Shown here one piece after another: positions 28,683 to 40,950 of a DNA stretch of 64,000 nt. Both the position numbers and the translations under genes were made by a program. Each line of letters opens with the position of its first letter. Position 1 is the first letter of the stretch. The stretch spans positions 109,979,397 to 110,043,396 of the forward strand of contig CM051456.1 of the NCBI GenBank assembly GCA_028274465.1, in the 5' to 3' direction. The DNA comes from Plantago ovata (Eukaryota; Streptophyta; Magnoliopsida; Lamiales; Plantaginaceae). The notes under the pieces are model-generated. The model worked only from the letters and a program-made list of their open reading frames with translations, was not told the origin of the DNA and searched no databases.

Positions 28683-29563
28683 CAGTAGAACATGCATACA
28701 TTAATCCTTGACAAAATCATAATTTTCTCCGGTACCGACTTGGGACCAACGTGGTAAATTAATAACCTGGCTAATATTATAAGATAATAATTTTTCTTAA
28801 AATCATATAGATCACATCCGATATATAAATTAATAATTCACTAATTTTATTAAAAATATATATATATGTAACTAAATGACTCCATAGTAAAAAAATGTGT
28901 TGAAAATTATATCTCCCTCGGCATGATCTTTAAGATTTTTGAGTGCAGTTAGAAGCTCCGGTGTAGAATGCTCACGCTATAGTAGAAACATTATTCAATG
29001 TGAGTGCCGCATGTAACACTATCATCTTCAACTTCATCATTATTGTCATGTCCCATGATGTCTACAATGGGTTGTTCATCGGTTAGCAGCTCGATCGGCC
29101 ACTTCAGTTTTTCAGTATATATAGTTTAAATTTGTTAAGATAATTCAACTCTTTAATTAAGAATTGGAGCTCATGAATGCTTCTATCGCGATCAATGGAG
29201 GAATTTAAGAATGTTCAGTATCCGTGGTCCGTAGCTTGCAGTGACGAATACAATTAGCAATTGCATTCTTTCCATCATTAGTTGTCGAAGCTGAAATTGC
29301 AAGATTGATTGCTTACAAGATGTTTATCTTCTCTGAATTGAGAATATTATTATAATAGTTTCTCCATATATCAGATAACGACCCATTGTTATATTTTTGC
29401 TTAATATAAGATTCACTTTTTTCTACGATTGAAACGAAGTTTACAGCTTTACGGATTAGTTATTATGTAAATTAATAAAATATTAATTTATACATAAATT
29501 AATATCTAGATAAGATAATAAATTTTTACGGTCTCAAGGTTATAATTTATAGAGGTTATACTG
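28683..29563. mobile_element. Pogo-like (Emigrant/Lemi type) element, 881 bp
   Basis: Ends CAGTAGAACATGCATACATT and, reversed, CAGTATAACCTCTATAAATT, with TA on each side; the second matches the remembered plant pogo terminus. The element interrupts the paralogous alignment exactly here. The minus strand near 29110-28900 reads WPIELLTDEQPIVDIMG, then DNNDEVEDDS, acidic text that may be a leftover of the transposase C-terminus; this is inference. Confidence 0.75.
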
Positions 29564-29607
29564 TAATTGTAATCTGTTAAAATTAAAATAAAAAATGAAT
29601 ACAATAG

Positions 29608-29959
29608 ACATAACTTACGAGTCTTATTGAGTTTCAGCAAGTCAAGCCTAACTCAAATTGCTAGGTATAAATGAGCTCCAATTTTGAATTTGAGCTCTAG
29701 ACATCCCTATCGCAAAATCGACATATCGCAAAATCGAGTAACACTATGTGAAGGACCTATCGCAAAGTATGGAAACTCGATGTGTACCACTCAAAGTGAC
29801 TCATGTGAACTGCGAAGGACCTATCGCAAATATATATACTTGACATAAGTCACATTCTTATATATACTTATAATAAATTAAAATATTAGAATTGAAGGTT
29901 AAAAAAAACAAAAAAAGAAGAGAAGTAACATACTGAAAATCTACCATGTTCTTTTACTA
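29608..29959. other. 3' flank of RING-CH pseudogene 2
   Basis: Continues the paralogy to 25605-26000 (ACTTACGAGTCTTATTGAGT, ACACTATGTGAAGGACCTAT). No separate gene. Confidence 0.65.
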
Positions 29960-30326
29960 CATAAACATGCAAAGAAAGTGAAAGTCTCGTGCAAATCCGT
30001 CGTGATTCAAATCTTCATCAAATTTAAACTGACATTTTCTACGTGTTACTCCAAACTTTTCTTCTAGGCTATTCTTGTTAGGCTCCGAGTAGTTATCTTC
30101 TAGGTCAGTTGTTTCATCTTTTGTGTTTAACATGATTGGGGGATCTAACAACTGATGACCCCCTTCTACAAAACCAGTATCACCATGAGACCTATCAATC
30201 AACGAGCCAGGTGACTGTTCACGGATGTGTCATAAAAGTGAAACACGCCGCCATCTTCTGTCTCACTTCTACAACCCCTAATTTCCAACCTGAGTATTCT
30301 ATATCTATGAGTATGTCATTCTCCAT
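29960..30326 (-). pseudogene. RING-CH pseudogene 2 (exon 1 remnant)
   Basis: ATG at 30326 begins MENDILIDIE as in the intact gene. Frame changes follow, then a readable stretch with IDRSHGDTGFVEGGHQLLD and TRRKCQFKFDEDLNHDGF. As in pseudogene 1, the first RING Cys is Arg and everything after DGF is replaced by 3'-flank sequence. Identical damage in both shows the pseudogene existed before the segmental duplication that copied it. Confidence 0.85.
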
Positions 30327-31135
30327 TGACACTTCACAAATCTAGTCGAGAAATAGGATGGTTTTGAAAAATAGACTAAACAAGAATTTATTTAGGAATG
30401 GTTGATGGGGAAAAAGGAAAAACACAAAACAATGTGCTCGTTCTAGTATTCTCACATCTGAGTTTCTTTTATAGAATGAAAATTCGTAATATTACATATA
30501 TCTTTAGGTGGACCTGTGCATCGGATGTGAATGGTGTTGTTGGATAGAGTTGTAAGATTTACAATAAGTGATATAGAATAGAAAAATACACGATGAGGAT
30601 GAATTTAAACACATTTATATAATTTCGATTAACATTTCGACGAAGATGTCGTTGTCATAAAGTTAAAATCGTACTCTTACTCTTACACACTGAGAGTACG
30701 GTGTAGTGTGTAAGAGTACGATTACCACCAACGCATTGTTGAGCATTGATGGATGACATGAAATTAAGAAACTACTTGGTTAACTTGCATGTTAAGGGCC
30801 TATCGCAAATAGAATTTCAAATGGAAGCCAATGCAAATCGCAAGATGCAAGCTTAATATACTACTACACATAAATCGCAATTGTATGCCTTAATAATAGA
30901 TTAAAACATTAGCATAATTATAGAACTATTGAAGGTTAAGAAACATCGAAATGAAGAGAAGTGACATATTGAAGATTTTACCAAGTTCTTTTACTTCATA
31001 ACATGCAAAGAAAGTGAAATTAAGTCTGGCGCAAAAATTAAAGGGAGAATGTATCATCTCTCTTATGCCAAATTAACTAGTGTTGCACATACATATGAAA
31101 AAGCAGGATGCAATTCTTGATATCTTTCACATCGA
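30327..31135. other. Spacer between pseudogene 2 and the intact RING-CH gene
   Basis: Left part is the 5' flank of pseudogene 2, right part (from about 30740) the 3' UTR and downstream flank of the intact gene. Between them, 30674-30722 is a near-perfect palindrome (CGTACTCTTACTCTTACACA / TGTGTAAGAGTACG) at the junction. Confidence 0.7.
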
Positions 31136-31879
31136 TCATGATGACGAGTGGTGAAACTGCATATAGCATGAGATGGCAACAACCACGATGACAAAGACAC
31201 CCAACATCCATCCGGAACAACATTCACAAGTGTTCTCGTTCTCCACACGAGTAACATTGGTAGTAGTTTCAGTGGTTGATATTTCAGTTGCAGACTGGCT
31301 TGAAGTGCTTCCTTGATCAATAGACACATTTTTAGCTGCACCGCCGCATATTTCACAGATTCTGCAAGGATATCACACAAATAAACAGTATAATGACATC
31401 ATGAAGATGAGCATAAAGGACCACTGTAACACACTAGCCCTCTTATGTATTTTGTTCTACGATTCATTTTATATCACAAGCATAATCATGATTCAACTCG
31501 CGTTAACTTGAAGAGTTTAGGAATATACTAATCTGTAATTATTCCTTATGTTAACTTGAATACAAAAAATGTATAATGAGTGACAAATGTTTCAGACAGC
31601 CTTCGGAAGTGAGTAGTTTTTGTAATTTTTTTCCCATATGACATTAATGTGTGAAAGCCAAAGACGTGAACAATGATTACATGGGAATAAGAAACGTATG
31701 CTATATATATGCTAGAACAAAAACAAATACAAAGAGAAATGGCAATAAATTAGTACTTGAAATAAAATTTTGCGATATCAATATACTTGCGATGTCTATT
31801 CTTAGTAAAACTGTCAATGTAATAACCTAGGACGTATGTGTATGTGATAAAGTAGATGATAATTTTGGAAAAATGGATG

Positions 31880-31943
<64 letters not shown>

Positions 31944-32759
31944 GGTCGTACTATTTTGATGGGTAGGTGAGTGATAAGCGATAACTGACAAAATAATTGG
32001 TATCTTATCAGTCACCTTCTGTTTATAAAAAAAAAAAAAAAAAAAAAAAGAAAAACTAATAACTTCTCAAAAGTTGAATCAAAAAGAAAAAGAAAAAAAA
32101 AGGTCTCCTCAAATGTGACTTGGTGAAACCTGGCGCACCTGATGGAATCAGACTTTTATAAAACTCCAGCAGGAGTTGGTGGACATCTAATACCATCAGC
32201 CGCCCAGGCTGGCTCCCACTATAGATTTGGTCTAAAAATTCATTCAAAAAGATAAACAATTTAGAAGAACATATGGAGTATGTAATAAGGGCATATCTTT
32301 TCAAACGTAAAAGAGTGCTTACATGTTTCCCTTGATTTGAAACCAAATCACAGCGCAGTTCCTGTGAGCAACACCCAAATCTCCTTTGCAATGGCATCCG
32401 AGATCAATTGTAACCCCATCAAATCCGCCGCAATTCAAATCTTCAGTAAATTCAAAGTGGCATATTCTACATGCTACTCCAAACTTTTCTTCTGGGCTAT
32501 TTGTGTTGGATATCGAGTAGTTATCTTCCAGGTCAATTGTTTCATCTTCTATGTTTAACATGATTGAGGAATCTAACAATTGATGACCCCCTCCTGCAAA
32601 ACCAGTATCACCATGAGACCTATCAATCAACAAGTCAGGTGACTGTTCTAGGGATGCGTCATAAAAGTGAAACACGACACCATCTTCTGTCTCACTTCTA
32701 TGACCCCTAACTGGAACATGAGTGTTACTTTCTATATCTATGAGTATGTCATTCTCCAT
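31136..32759 (-). CDS. RING-CH (MARCH-type) membrane-anchored E3 ligase, intact copy
   Basis: Two exons, 32759-32323 and 31361-31136, joined through GTAAGC...TTGCAG (663 bp, 220 residues). Exon 1 has a polar N-terminal region (MENDILIDIESN..., about 95 residues) followed by the zinc ligands of a C4HC3 RINGv: CRIC, then CHC, AHRNC; the last pair, CEIC, is encoded at the start of exon 2. This pattern is diagnostic for RING-CH ubiquitin ligases, which are mostly membrane proteins. The C-terminal part is Ser/Thr-rich (STSSQSATEIST), has a CECC motif and ends in one hydrophobic segment (MLGVFVIVVVAISCYM) plus a short HHSSS tail, so one transmembrane anchor rather than the usual two or more. The intron (961 bp) holds an (AAT)n tract and an A run. 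Substrate unknown. It is the only complete member of the local family. Confidence 0.87.
31880..31943. repeat. (TAA)n microsatellite in the RING-CH intron
   Basis: About 21 perfect TAA units within the intron of the intact RING-CH gene; absent from the paralogous intron at 37450-37520. Confidence 0.95.
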
Positions 32760-33328
32760 TGACACTTCATAAATCTAATTGAGAAATAGGATGGTTTTGA
32801 AAAATAAGCCAAGCAAGAATTTATTTAGGAATGATTGATGGAAAGAAAAAAAAAACAATGTGCTTAGTTCTGGTATTCTCACGTCTGAGATTATTTTATA
32901 GACTTGTGCATAGGATGTGAATGGTGTGTTGGATAGAGCTGTAAAATTTACAGTAAATGATATAGAATAGGAAAATACATGATTAGGATGAAATTAAATG
33001 CATTTATGTATTATATAATTTTGATTTACATTTTGAGAAAGATACAGTTGTCATTTTAGAAAATATAATACCGTTAAATGTAGCAAATGGAAATGACCTT
33101 TTTTTCAAAACAAAATTCAAAAGTAAAAGATTTAAAAGCTGACACTACCTCCACACCGTTTCTCTTTTTCTTTTTCAGCAAGTTAAAATTCTTTAAAGCA
33201 AGCCTAAAAGGTACAAAGATAAGATGGGCATCCTTCAATCAAGTACAAACTCACTCGAGTCAACAATCTCAAAAGATAAAAATATCTGCATTGTTGGGTT
33301 GGAACTTGACGACCCTAGCGTAGGATTA
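32760..33328. other. 5' flank of the intact RING-CH gene
   Basis: Paralogous to 26364-26830 and 39636-40160. No TATA box called. Ends at a TRIM insertion absent from the copy C flank. Confidence 0.6.
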
Positions 33329-33608
33329 TGTTGGAGAATTAATATAAATGACTAGATTCTGTTCCTCCCCATTAGTTCGAGCTTTTGGGAGAGTTGAAAG
33401 TTTATCATGGTATCAAATAAGGCTCACGCCCACCTGGGTTCGAATCTCCTGGGAGACAAACTCCGCCCCATATTAAATTTCCACTCGATTGGCCTCCCCA
33501 AAAAGGTTGAAACCGATTACGAGTGCGGGGGAGTGTTGGAGAATTGATATAAATGACTAGATTCCGTTCCTCCCCATCCGTTCGAGTTTTGGAAGAGTTA
33601 ATTCTATC
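33329..33608 (+). mobile_element. TRIM retrotransposon, second family
   Basis: LTRs of about 75-79 bp at 33329-33407 and 33534-33608, each starting TGTTGGAGAATT(A/G)ATATAAA. Next to the 5' LTR is TGGTATCAAATAAGGC, a variant of the initiator Met primer site; CGAGTGCGGGGGAG, a purine tract, precedes the 3' LTR. Flanks GGATTA and GGACTA look like a slightly decayed duplication. Non-coding. Confidence 0.85.
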
Positions 33609-34400
33609 GGACTATAATCTTACTAGAAGCTAAGAGCAAAATCTATGAAAAGAATTTCTATTTAGTCCCATGATCAAAGAAGACCTCTCTAGCTGCAACT
33701 CTTGCTCATTCCCTGACCATGTAAATGGATGTGTGGACAAGAAATCAACTGAAGAAACTAGTATACCCCCCTTCATGTCAACCTTGGACTACGTGACTAC
33801 GTCCATAATCACGAGGTTCACTATCTAGATTTTGCTCTCTGTGAGTTGATGCTTCGACAAACCTGCAAATAGAAACAAGTAACATTCACACAGTTGTATC
33901 AAAACACATGCAGCAAGCGCCTACAAGATTTTCCCATCTCCAGTAGTTATGCACACACATGCCTGAAAACGTACTCATATAAGTGACAAGTACCATCCCT
34001 AATAAAACTTAAAATGAATTTCTCATGAAATTATTTTATCAAGCACACCGTACATAATAGCATTCTATAAACAAGTACACAACAACAATCTACACTCTCG
34101 GTGCTTGATGGGAATATAGATAATTTATTTTAAACTACTTGCTTTACATTCGTCTATCGGCATAGGGTGGAGGAGTGTGGTCCTAGGAAGTTGAAGCTCT
34201 TCGAACATAAAACGAGGAATAGACTATAGAATCCATGCCTTTTGGGAAAAATCCGTCGTTTGATCGAACTATAGGTAATTTATTTAAACTACTTGGTCTA
34301 TGTTTGTCGTTCCTGGTTTTCAAGGCGAGGAATAGACTATATTGTTCATCCCGTTCAGAAAATCGACATTGATGGAACTATTAGGTAATTTATTTTAAAT
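33609..34400. other. Upstream flank continued, duplicated at 40190-42080
   Basis: 33620-34080 matches two blocks flanking the hAT pair in the copy C upstream region (CTTGCTCA...GACCATGTAAATGG, TCACGAGGTTCA, CCAGTAGTTATGC). From 34120 three loose repeats of TAATTTATTTTAAA(C/T)TACTTG occur. No gene seen. Confidence 0.6.
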
Positions 34401-34735
34401 TACTTGATTTACACTCGACCGCTTTGGTGCTGTTTTTTGGCCCTGGTTTCGTGGAGCCTCAGCTCTTAGCTCCGAATTGTGGCCATCAAGTGGAGCTTCT
34501 CTTGTCCCATGGTTGCTTCTCTGCTTCACTTGCCTTGGAGACTTTTTTTTAAGAGTTAGCAACTCTTGTCTTCTTGGTTCTTGTGTTTGTTTAGCTAGAA
34601 GATTATGGCTGGTTGCTCTTGTGTTGCTTCTCAGTTAGCTTGTTAGGTTGCTCCCGGTCTCGTTTCTCACTTTGTAGTCTCTTTTGAGCATTTCTTATGC
34701 TCTTTTTATTATAATATAATTTTGACCGATTAAAA
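34401..34735 (+). mobile_element. Possible LINE 3' end
   Basis: T/G-rich, transcript-like sequence ending TATGCTCTTTTTATTATAAT, then TTTTGACCGATTAAAAAAAA. The style and the short A tail resemble plant LINE 3' ends (compare 61615-61670). No coding part, so a heavily 5'-truncated copy. Tentative. Confidence 0.4.
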
Positions 34736-35190
34736 AAAACAACACTCTACACTTCAGCCATGCACATCACAATTCACAAAGTAGCAAACCTTTGTGAATT
34801 ACTGAGCCAAATAATGATAAACACAACAAGATATCATAACATCTAAGCTACAAAGGCAAACAATACAGCAAAACCAAACAATCCACCATGCCATTCACCA
34901 ACTTTAGTCTGTTTTTGTAGACACCATGGTTAAGGATGAAGTTATCAAAGAAGCATATATTGTATGCAATTCGGGACCAAAATGACATTTCACGATGCGG
35001 GTGCGTTTCATCTTATAGCATGCGGATGAAGATTTGGACACACTAAAAATTCAAGTTAAAGATCAAGTTATGAAAGAACAAAATCTATCTTATATGTAAT
35101 TCGGGACCAAAAACAATCAATACGGACATTGTACGCGCTGCGGGTGCCTAGATTAGTGTGTCAGTGAGACCCCACCGCAATGAAGAGAAG
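34736..35190. other. Intergenic with a two-copy imperfect repeat
   Basis: Two diverged copies of a unit containing AATTCGGGACCAAAA (34971 and 35098) and GCGGGTGC(G/C)T (34998 and 35141). No gene seen. Confidence 0.5.
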
Positions 35191-36122
35191 TAACATAAAC
35201 ATACTGAAGATTTTTACCAAGTTCTTTTACTACATAAACATGCAAAGAAAGTGAAAGTCTCGCACAAAAGTAATGAACGTTGGAGAATGTATGGTCATCT
35301 CTTATGCCAATTAACTAGTGTTGCATACATATGAATTAAAAGTAGGACGCCAGTTCTTGATATCTTCCACACAATAATGTCCTCATTGTGTACTACAAGT
35401 TTCATCGATCATGATGACGAGTGACGAAACTGAACATAGCATGAGATGGCAACAACCACGATGACAAAGACACCCAACATCCATCCGGAACAACATTCAC
35501 AAGTGTTCTCGTTCTCCACATGAGTAACATTGGTAGTATTTTCCACGGTTGATATTTCAGTTGCACACTCGCTTGAAGTGCTTCCTTGATCACTAGACAC
35601 ATTTTTAGCTGCACAGCCGCATATTTCACAGATTCTGCAAGGATATCACACAAATAAACAATAGAACAACATTATGAAGAGCACAAAGGACCGTTGTAAC
35701 ACACCAGCCCTCTTTTGTATTTTGTTAATTTATCCAAGCATCATATGCATTTACGTCGTCCAAGCATCATATACATCTCTATCCAAACATAATTTGATTT
35801 ATACTTTATATAGTAGGGAATTTTACATTCACTACCCCTACTAGACACTCTAATTACGTCTAGCCCCCTCTTAGTCAATCTATTACATATGGGTCCAAAA
35901 TCAGCTTCTTCCGTTGACCAGCTTTATGCTTAGTGTTCATTTAAGTTGATCCAAACGCGGCCTTAATATTTTTCAAATATTTATTTTCATTTTTCCTTTT
36001 TATTTTTCTTTCCTTCTTCTTTCTTCTTTACCGGAGCCGTATATCCTTCAGCTTGCTAACTGGCCGTGCATCATTCTTTCATACCCTTTGTTTAACGTGC
36101 ATCTTTTTTTCTTTTGTTTAAC

Positions 36123-36222
36123 NNNNNNNNNNNNNNNNNNNNNNNNNNNNNNNNNNNNNNNNNNNNNNNNNNNNNNNNNNNNNNNNNNNNNNNNNNNNNN
36201 NNNNNNNNNNNNNNNNNNNNNN
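36123..36222. other. Assembly gap, 100 N
   Basis: Exactly 100 N. The 14 bases TTTCTTTTGTTTAA occur immediately before and after it, so the two contig ends overlap and the true gap may be zero or negative. Confidence 0.98.
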
Positions 36223-36411
36223 TTTCTTTTGTTTAATCTTTTATATCATACCCCTATATTCTATGATGCTTATATGGAAGTTAAACTTCAGGTCAAGTTT
36301 GTTTATGAGACATTCAAGAAACTTCGTCCTTGGACCCACTAAAATGTCTCCATGGAAGCATGAAGCAGGATAGACTAATGGGGATTTATGACCAGTTCTG
36401 GGAGAAGCAGT

Positions 36412-36608
36412 CAACAGCTCCGATAGATCGGAGCTATAACAGCTCCAATCAGATCTGGAATTGTAGAGCTCCGAAACGATCGGCCGGAGCTTACAGCTCC
36501 GATCAAATCGGAGCTCAATAGCTCCGAACATATTGGAGCGACTTTACACTCCGATCAGATCGGAGCTCAATAGCTCTGATTTGATCGGAGCTGTAGTAGC
36601 TCCGATCA
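36412..36608. repeat. Array of alternating AGCTCCGATC / GATCGGAGCT palindromic units
   Basis: About a dozen copies of the 10-mer in both orientations, spaced 5-25 bp, many joined as near-perfect palindromes (AGCTCCGATCAAATCGGAGC). Inside the long intron of RING-CH copy C and absent from the intact paralogue's intron. Confidence 0.85.
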
Positions 36609-39205
36609 GCTGTCATCCTTTTTTATTTTATTTAATTTATTTTGGGTTAATTTAAAATATAAATTTTATTGGGGATTAGTGTGCATAAAATGTTGAGAGC
36701 ATTTGAAATATTAAAAAGTTACATTCCTTGTATAGAATTGTCACGTGTTAAATTGGTGAAATTAAAAAGATTTGAGGTAAATGTGTAATTTTGAAATTAT
36801 AGCTGTTTGGTCATAGTCAAAATTCATTTTTGACCAAGGGTAAAAATGAATTTTCATTGTTTCATTCGTATAAAGTCAAAGTCGTGGGTCTCAATGTAAT
36901 TAATCTATCGAACATATGGTTAAATCTAATTGTTTGACTAACAAGGACCTATGTGTATAAAAATATCTAACATGGTACTATATGTAAGAAGCCCTAGTAT
37001 AATAAACTATAGTAAAATATTATCTGTGTCACTAATTAATGGGTAAGAATAACTTGGAATAACACTAACTAATATGTAGTTATTCCTTCTGTTAATTAAC
37101 TTGAATACAAAATTTTATACTCGTATAAAGTATCTATATAAAGTATAAATGAGTGACGAATGTGCAAGGCAACCATAGGGAAATGAGTAGTTTTGTAATT
37201 AATGTGTGAAAACCAAAGACGTGAACAATGTATAAGAACCATATTAAGGCTAATATTGGTAGTCTAGTTTTGCAATGGTAACTACGCTAGCTAGAGCAAA
37301 AACAACTACAAAGAGAAAGACATAAAATCAGTAATTGAAATAAATTTTTGCGGTATCCATATGTACTTGCGAATCGCAAGATTATAGACATCGCAATGAA
37401 ATAAACCAGCTCCCATAAAATTCCCGCGCTAAAGTTGCGATGTCTACTCTTAGTAAAATGTTAATTAATAATCTAGGTCCTATATGATAAAATAGATGAT
37501 AATTTTGGTAAAATGTATAACAATTAATATTTTTAAGTTGAAATTGAAATAGAATAAAGTACAAATAAGTGTCGTTCTAGAATTCAAAAGATTATTTATT
37601 ACTAAAATGTATAACAATTAACTTTTTTTAAGTTGAAATTGAAATAGAATAAGGTACAAATAAAAGTACCTTTACTATTTTATTTCTATTGTCATGTTCC
37701 CTATATTACTAATTCCAAAACACTTTTATACTATTAATAATTACTTTATACTACTAATATGTTTATGCATAGAATTGAGGAGTAATGATTGTCTTCTTTT
37801 GAGGGTGTTTTGGTAAAGCGACACTTAAAAAACTGGAGGGAGTGGTATTTTTGATGAGGTCGGTGAGTGACCAATAAAATAATTGGTATCTAATTACCTT
37901 CATTTTCTAAACCATTGTTAACTTTTCAATCACTAAATTGTTCACTCCTGGAGGTTTTTTGAGCTTTTGGGGCTTAAAAACTAAATTAAGCCCCAAAATG
38001 CATGGAGACTTTTTTCGGGCTACTATAGTAGCCCATGGAAAGGGGTACTAAATAATAGCCTCAATTAAGCCCTTCGTATTGATATTTAATTATTAATTTT
38101 TGTTTAATGGTTGATGGAATAATAATGGGTACATGGGACCCAAAAAAAGACCAAATTAAGCCCCAAACAATTTGAGTCTTCAATTTAAAAAAAGAGGCTT
38201 TTTTTGGACTTCTATGTTTCTAGCCTCATTAAATGATTTGAGATGAAGAAAATCATACTTCTCCACGAACCCCACCGATGTGTTTGGCACACTCACCAAT
38301 TATATTAATTATGTGATGTAGAATTTACTACGGTATTAAAAATAATCATGAATTTCATAAAACTTACTCAACAATCACTAAGTCCTACGTACAATACGTT
38401 CGCAGTAAACGACTACCAATAGAAAGTACAATGCACTCTATATGTATTACCTTTTTTTTTTAAAAAGTTGTGTTGACAAAAAAAAAACAAAAAAATTGAA
38501 GCCATGAAACAACAACAATAACAAAAGCAAAAAACCAAATCGAAGCTAGAAAAATATCCACATAATAACACGGGTTATTAACACCAACTACATAACACTA
38601 TTTGAAAGATAACAATAAACTCCCTATGGTATTTTAGATTTTTTATTGTATTATTTTGTTGTATTTATGTTATGCCTGTTTCAATAGATTTTTACTTCCT
38701 TTTTGTCAATTTTAACTCACACATTTATCGTGGGTTATACCACTAAACAAACAACAATACATTTTACATTTTTATGTTACATCTGCATTCCACCACAACA
38801 ATCTAGTGTACTCTCACTATTCCACTCACAGCAATCTCTATGTACTCTCCAACCATCATACTCTATCGTACCAAATTTACTTTTTTTTCTCATTTCTTTT
38901 TAAAATACATTATTCTTTTCATAAGTAAAATACCAGAAGAAATAAAATAAAGAAAAAATTGAATTAAAAAGAAAAACCGTTCTCCATCTGATGTGTCTGG
39001 TGAAACCAGATGCACTTAATGCAATCAGTCTTTTACCAACCTCAGCGAGAGTTTGGTGGGCGTCTGATACCATCAGTGCCCAGACTAGCTCCCACTATAG
39101 AGCTGGTCCAAAAATCATTCCAAAAGTAACAAAAACAATTTAGAAGAACACATGGAGTACTAATAACGGCATATTCTTTCAGAATTAACGTAAATTAGTG
39201 CTTAC
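36609..39205. other. Remainder of RING-CH copy C intron
   Basis: 37040-37520 is paralogous to the intact gene's intron (GAACAATG, GTGTGAAA(G/A)CCAAAGACGTGA). 37945-38190 has TTAAGCCCCAAA three times, partly inverted, and may be a MITE, but ends are unclear. No gene. Confidence 0.5.
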
Positions 39206-39635
39206 ATGTTTCCCTTGATTTGAAACCAAATCGCAGCGCAATTCCTGTGAGCAGCTCCCAGATCTCCTTTACAATTGCATCCGAGATCAATTGTACCCCA
39301 TCAAATCCGTCATGATTCAAATCTTCAGCAGATTCAAAGTGGCATATTCTACATGCTACTCCGAACTTTTCTTCTGGGCTATTCGTGCTGGACTTCGAGT
39401 AGTTATCTTCTAGGCCAGTTGTTTCATCGTCTATGCTTAACATGATTGGAGAATCTAACAATTGATGACCTCCTTCTGCAAAACCAGTATCACCATGAGA
39501 CCTATCAATCAACAATCCATGTTCTAGGGATGTGTCATAAAAGTGAAAACCACCGCCATCTTCTGTCTCACTTCTACAACCTCTAATTGGAACCTGAGTA
39601 TTACTTTCTATATCTATGAGTATGTCATTCTCCAT

Positions 39636-40335
39636 TGACACTTCACAAATCTAATCAATAAATAGGATGGTTTTGAAAAATAACTGATCGAGCAAGAATT
39701 TATTTAGGAATGGTTGATGGGAAGAAGAAAACACAAAACAATGTGTTTGTTCTAGTATTCTCACATCTGCATTTCTTTTATAGAATGGAAATTTGTAATA
39801 TTACAGAAATCTTGAGGTGGACTTGTGCAACGGATGTGAATGGTTTGTTGGATAAAGCTGTAAGATTTACAGTAAATGATATAGAATAGGAAATACATGA
39901 TGAGGATGAGTTAAACGCATTTATGTATTATGTAATATTTTTTTGAAACGGATGTATTATGTAATTTGATTTACATTTCGACAAAGATACAGTTGTCATT
40001 TCCGAAAACATAAAAAGGTTAAATGAAATTGACTTTGTTTTTCAAAACAAAAATGAAAAAGTAAAAGATTTAAAATTTGACACTACTTTCAACACCGTCT
40101 TTAATTTTTTTAAAGCAAGTTAAAGTTCATTAAAGCCGAAAAGGTAAAAGATAAGATGGGGGCTATGTTCTTATTCGAGTCAAAAGATACCCTAGCTTTG
40201 GACTATATTCTTACTAGAATCCAAGAGCAAAAGCTATCACAAGATTTTCAAATAGTCCCATGATCTCCACCTGCAACTCTTGCTCAATCGTGACAAGGGC
40301 CAAGGGAGGTGTATATTAATCTGTGTTGTAGCTAG
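39636..40335. other. 5' flank of RING-CH copy C
   Basis: Paralogous to 32760-33190 and 33600-33700. No gene; its match to 33700-34080 resumes at about 41760 beyond the hAT pair. Confidence 0.6.
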
Positions 40336-40945
40336 TAGGGATGGCAATGGGTTGGGCTGGGCCGGGCCGCCAGAGGCCCGGTCCTGGCCCGACACACTTG
40401 GCCCAGGCCCAGGCCGGCCCAAGCCCGAGAACGACCCAAAATTTTAGGCCCAAGCCCAGCCCATCATGGGCCGAGCCGGGCTCGGGCTTGGCCTTTTTTT
40501 TTTTTTTCAAAAAAATTCAAAAGTCACACATTGTAGGGGATATTTAAAAAAAAAATAGAAATTAAAAGATTTATAAAATGAAACAAAAAAGTTTCAAAAA
40601 GTTATAAATTATTGGTCGTGATGTATATTAAAATATATAATTTAATAAAAAATATTATAAATACATAGAAAAGTATGAAAAATATAAATTAGAACTTAAT
40701 TTAATACTACTCATGTATAAATAACAAACAAAAAAAGTCGTATTATATATAAAATATAAAGAAAAATATATACACACTTGGGCCGGGTCGGGCTAGCGGG
40801 CTAAAAATTTTGGCCAGGCCCGGCCCATGGGCCTATATAACAGGCCCAAGCCCAGCCCAATAGGTTGATCGGGTGGGCCTGGCCCGACATGATCGGGCCG
40901 GGCCTGGGCCGGGCTCGGGCTGCCCTGCCCAAATTGCCATCCCTA
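40336..40945. mobile_element. hAT-type MITE A with GGCCCGGGC-rich ends
   Basis: Ends TAGGGATGGCAATGGG and, reversed, TAGGGATGGCAATTT. Inner arms are built of GGGCCGGGCC/GGCCCAAGCCC words around an AT-rich core. No coding potential: the open frames seen are translations of the GC-rich arms. Confidence 0.8.
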
Positions 40946-40950
40946 GTTGC

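Larger units (their letters stand above)
35409..39635 (-). pseudogene. RING-CH copy C: frameshifted exon 1, 3.6-kb intron
   Basis: Exon 1 39635-39206 and exon 2 35634-35409 correspond base for base to the intact paralogue (exon 2 is 226 bp in both, with the same splice bases). Exon 1 encodes MENDILIDIESNTQVPIRGC through CRICHFESAEDLNHDGFDG, then loses one base near 39295 (TTGTAACCCC in the intact copy, TTGTACCCC here). This throws the remaining CNC, HRNC and downstream parts out of frame. With that base present the protein would keep all eight zinc ligands and the single C-terminal hydrophobic segment (MLGVFVIVVVAISCYV). The intron, 961 bp in the paralogue, is 3.6 kb here and holds the second assembly gap, a palindromic array and AT-rich DNA. 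It may be a live gene with an assembly error or a recent pseudogene. Confidence 0.8.

Noticed and set aside
31880..32050. Leu-rich frame in the RING-CH intron
   Set aside because: Translation of the (TAA)n microsatellite.
36330..36521. Short frame with SSDRSYNSS-like repeats
   Set aside because: Translation of the palindromic 10-mer array; no start context or homology.
40237..40547. Pro/Gly/Ala-rich frames near 40.4 kb
   Set aside because: Both strands open because of the GGGCCGGGCC arms of a hAT MITE.
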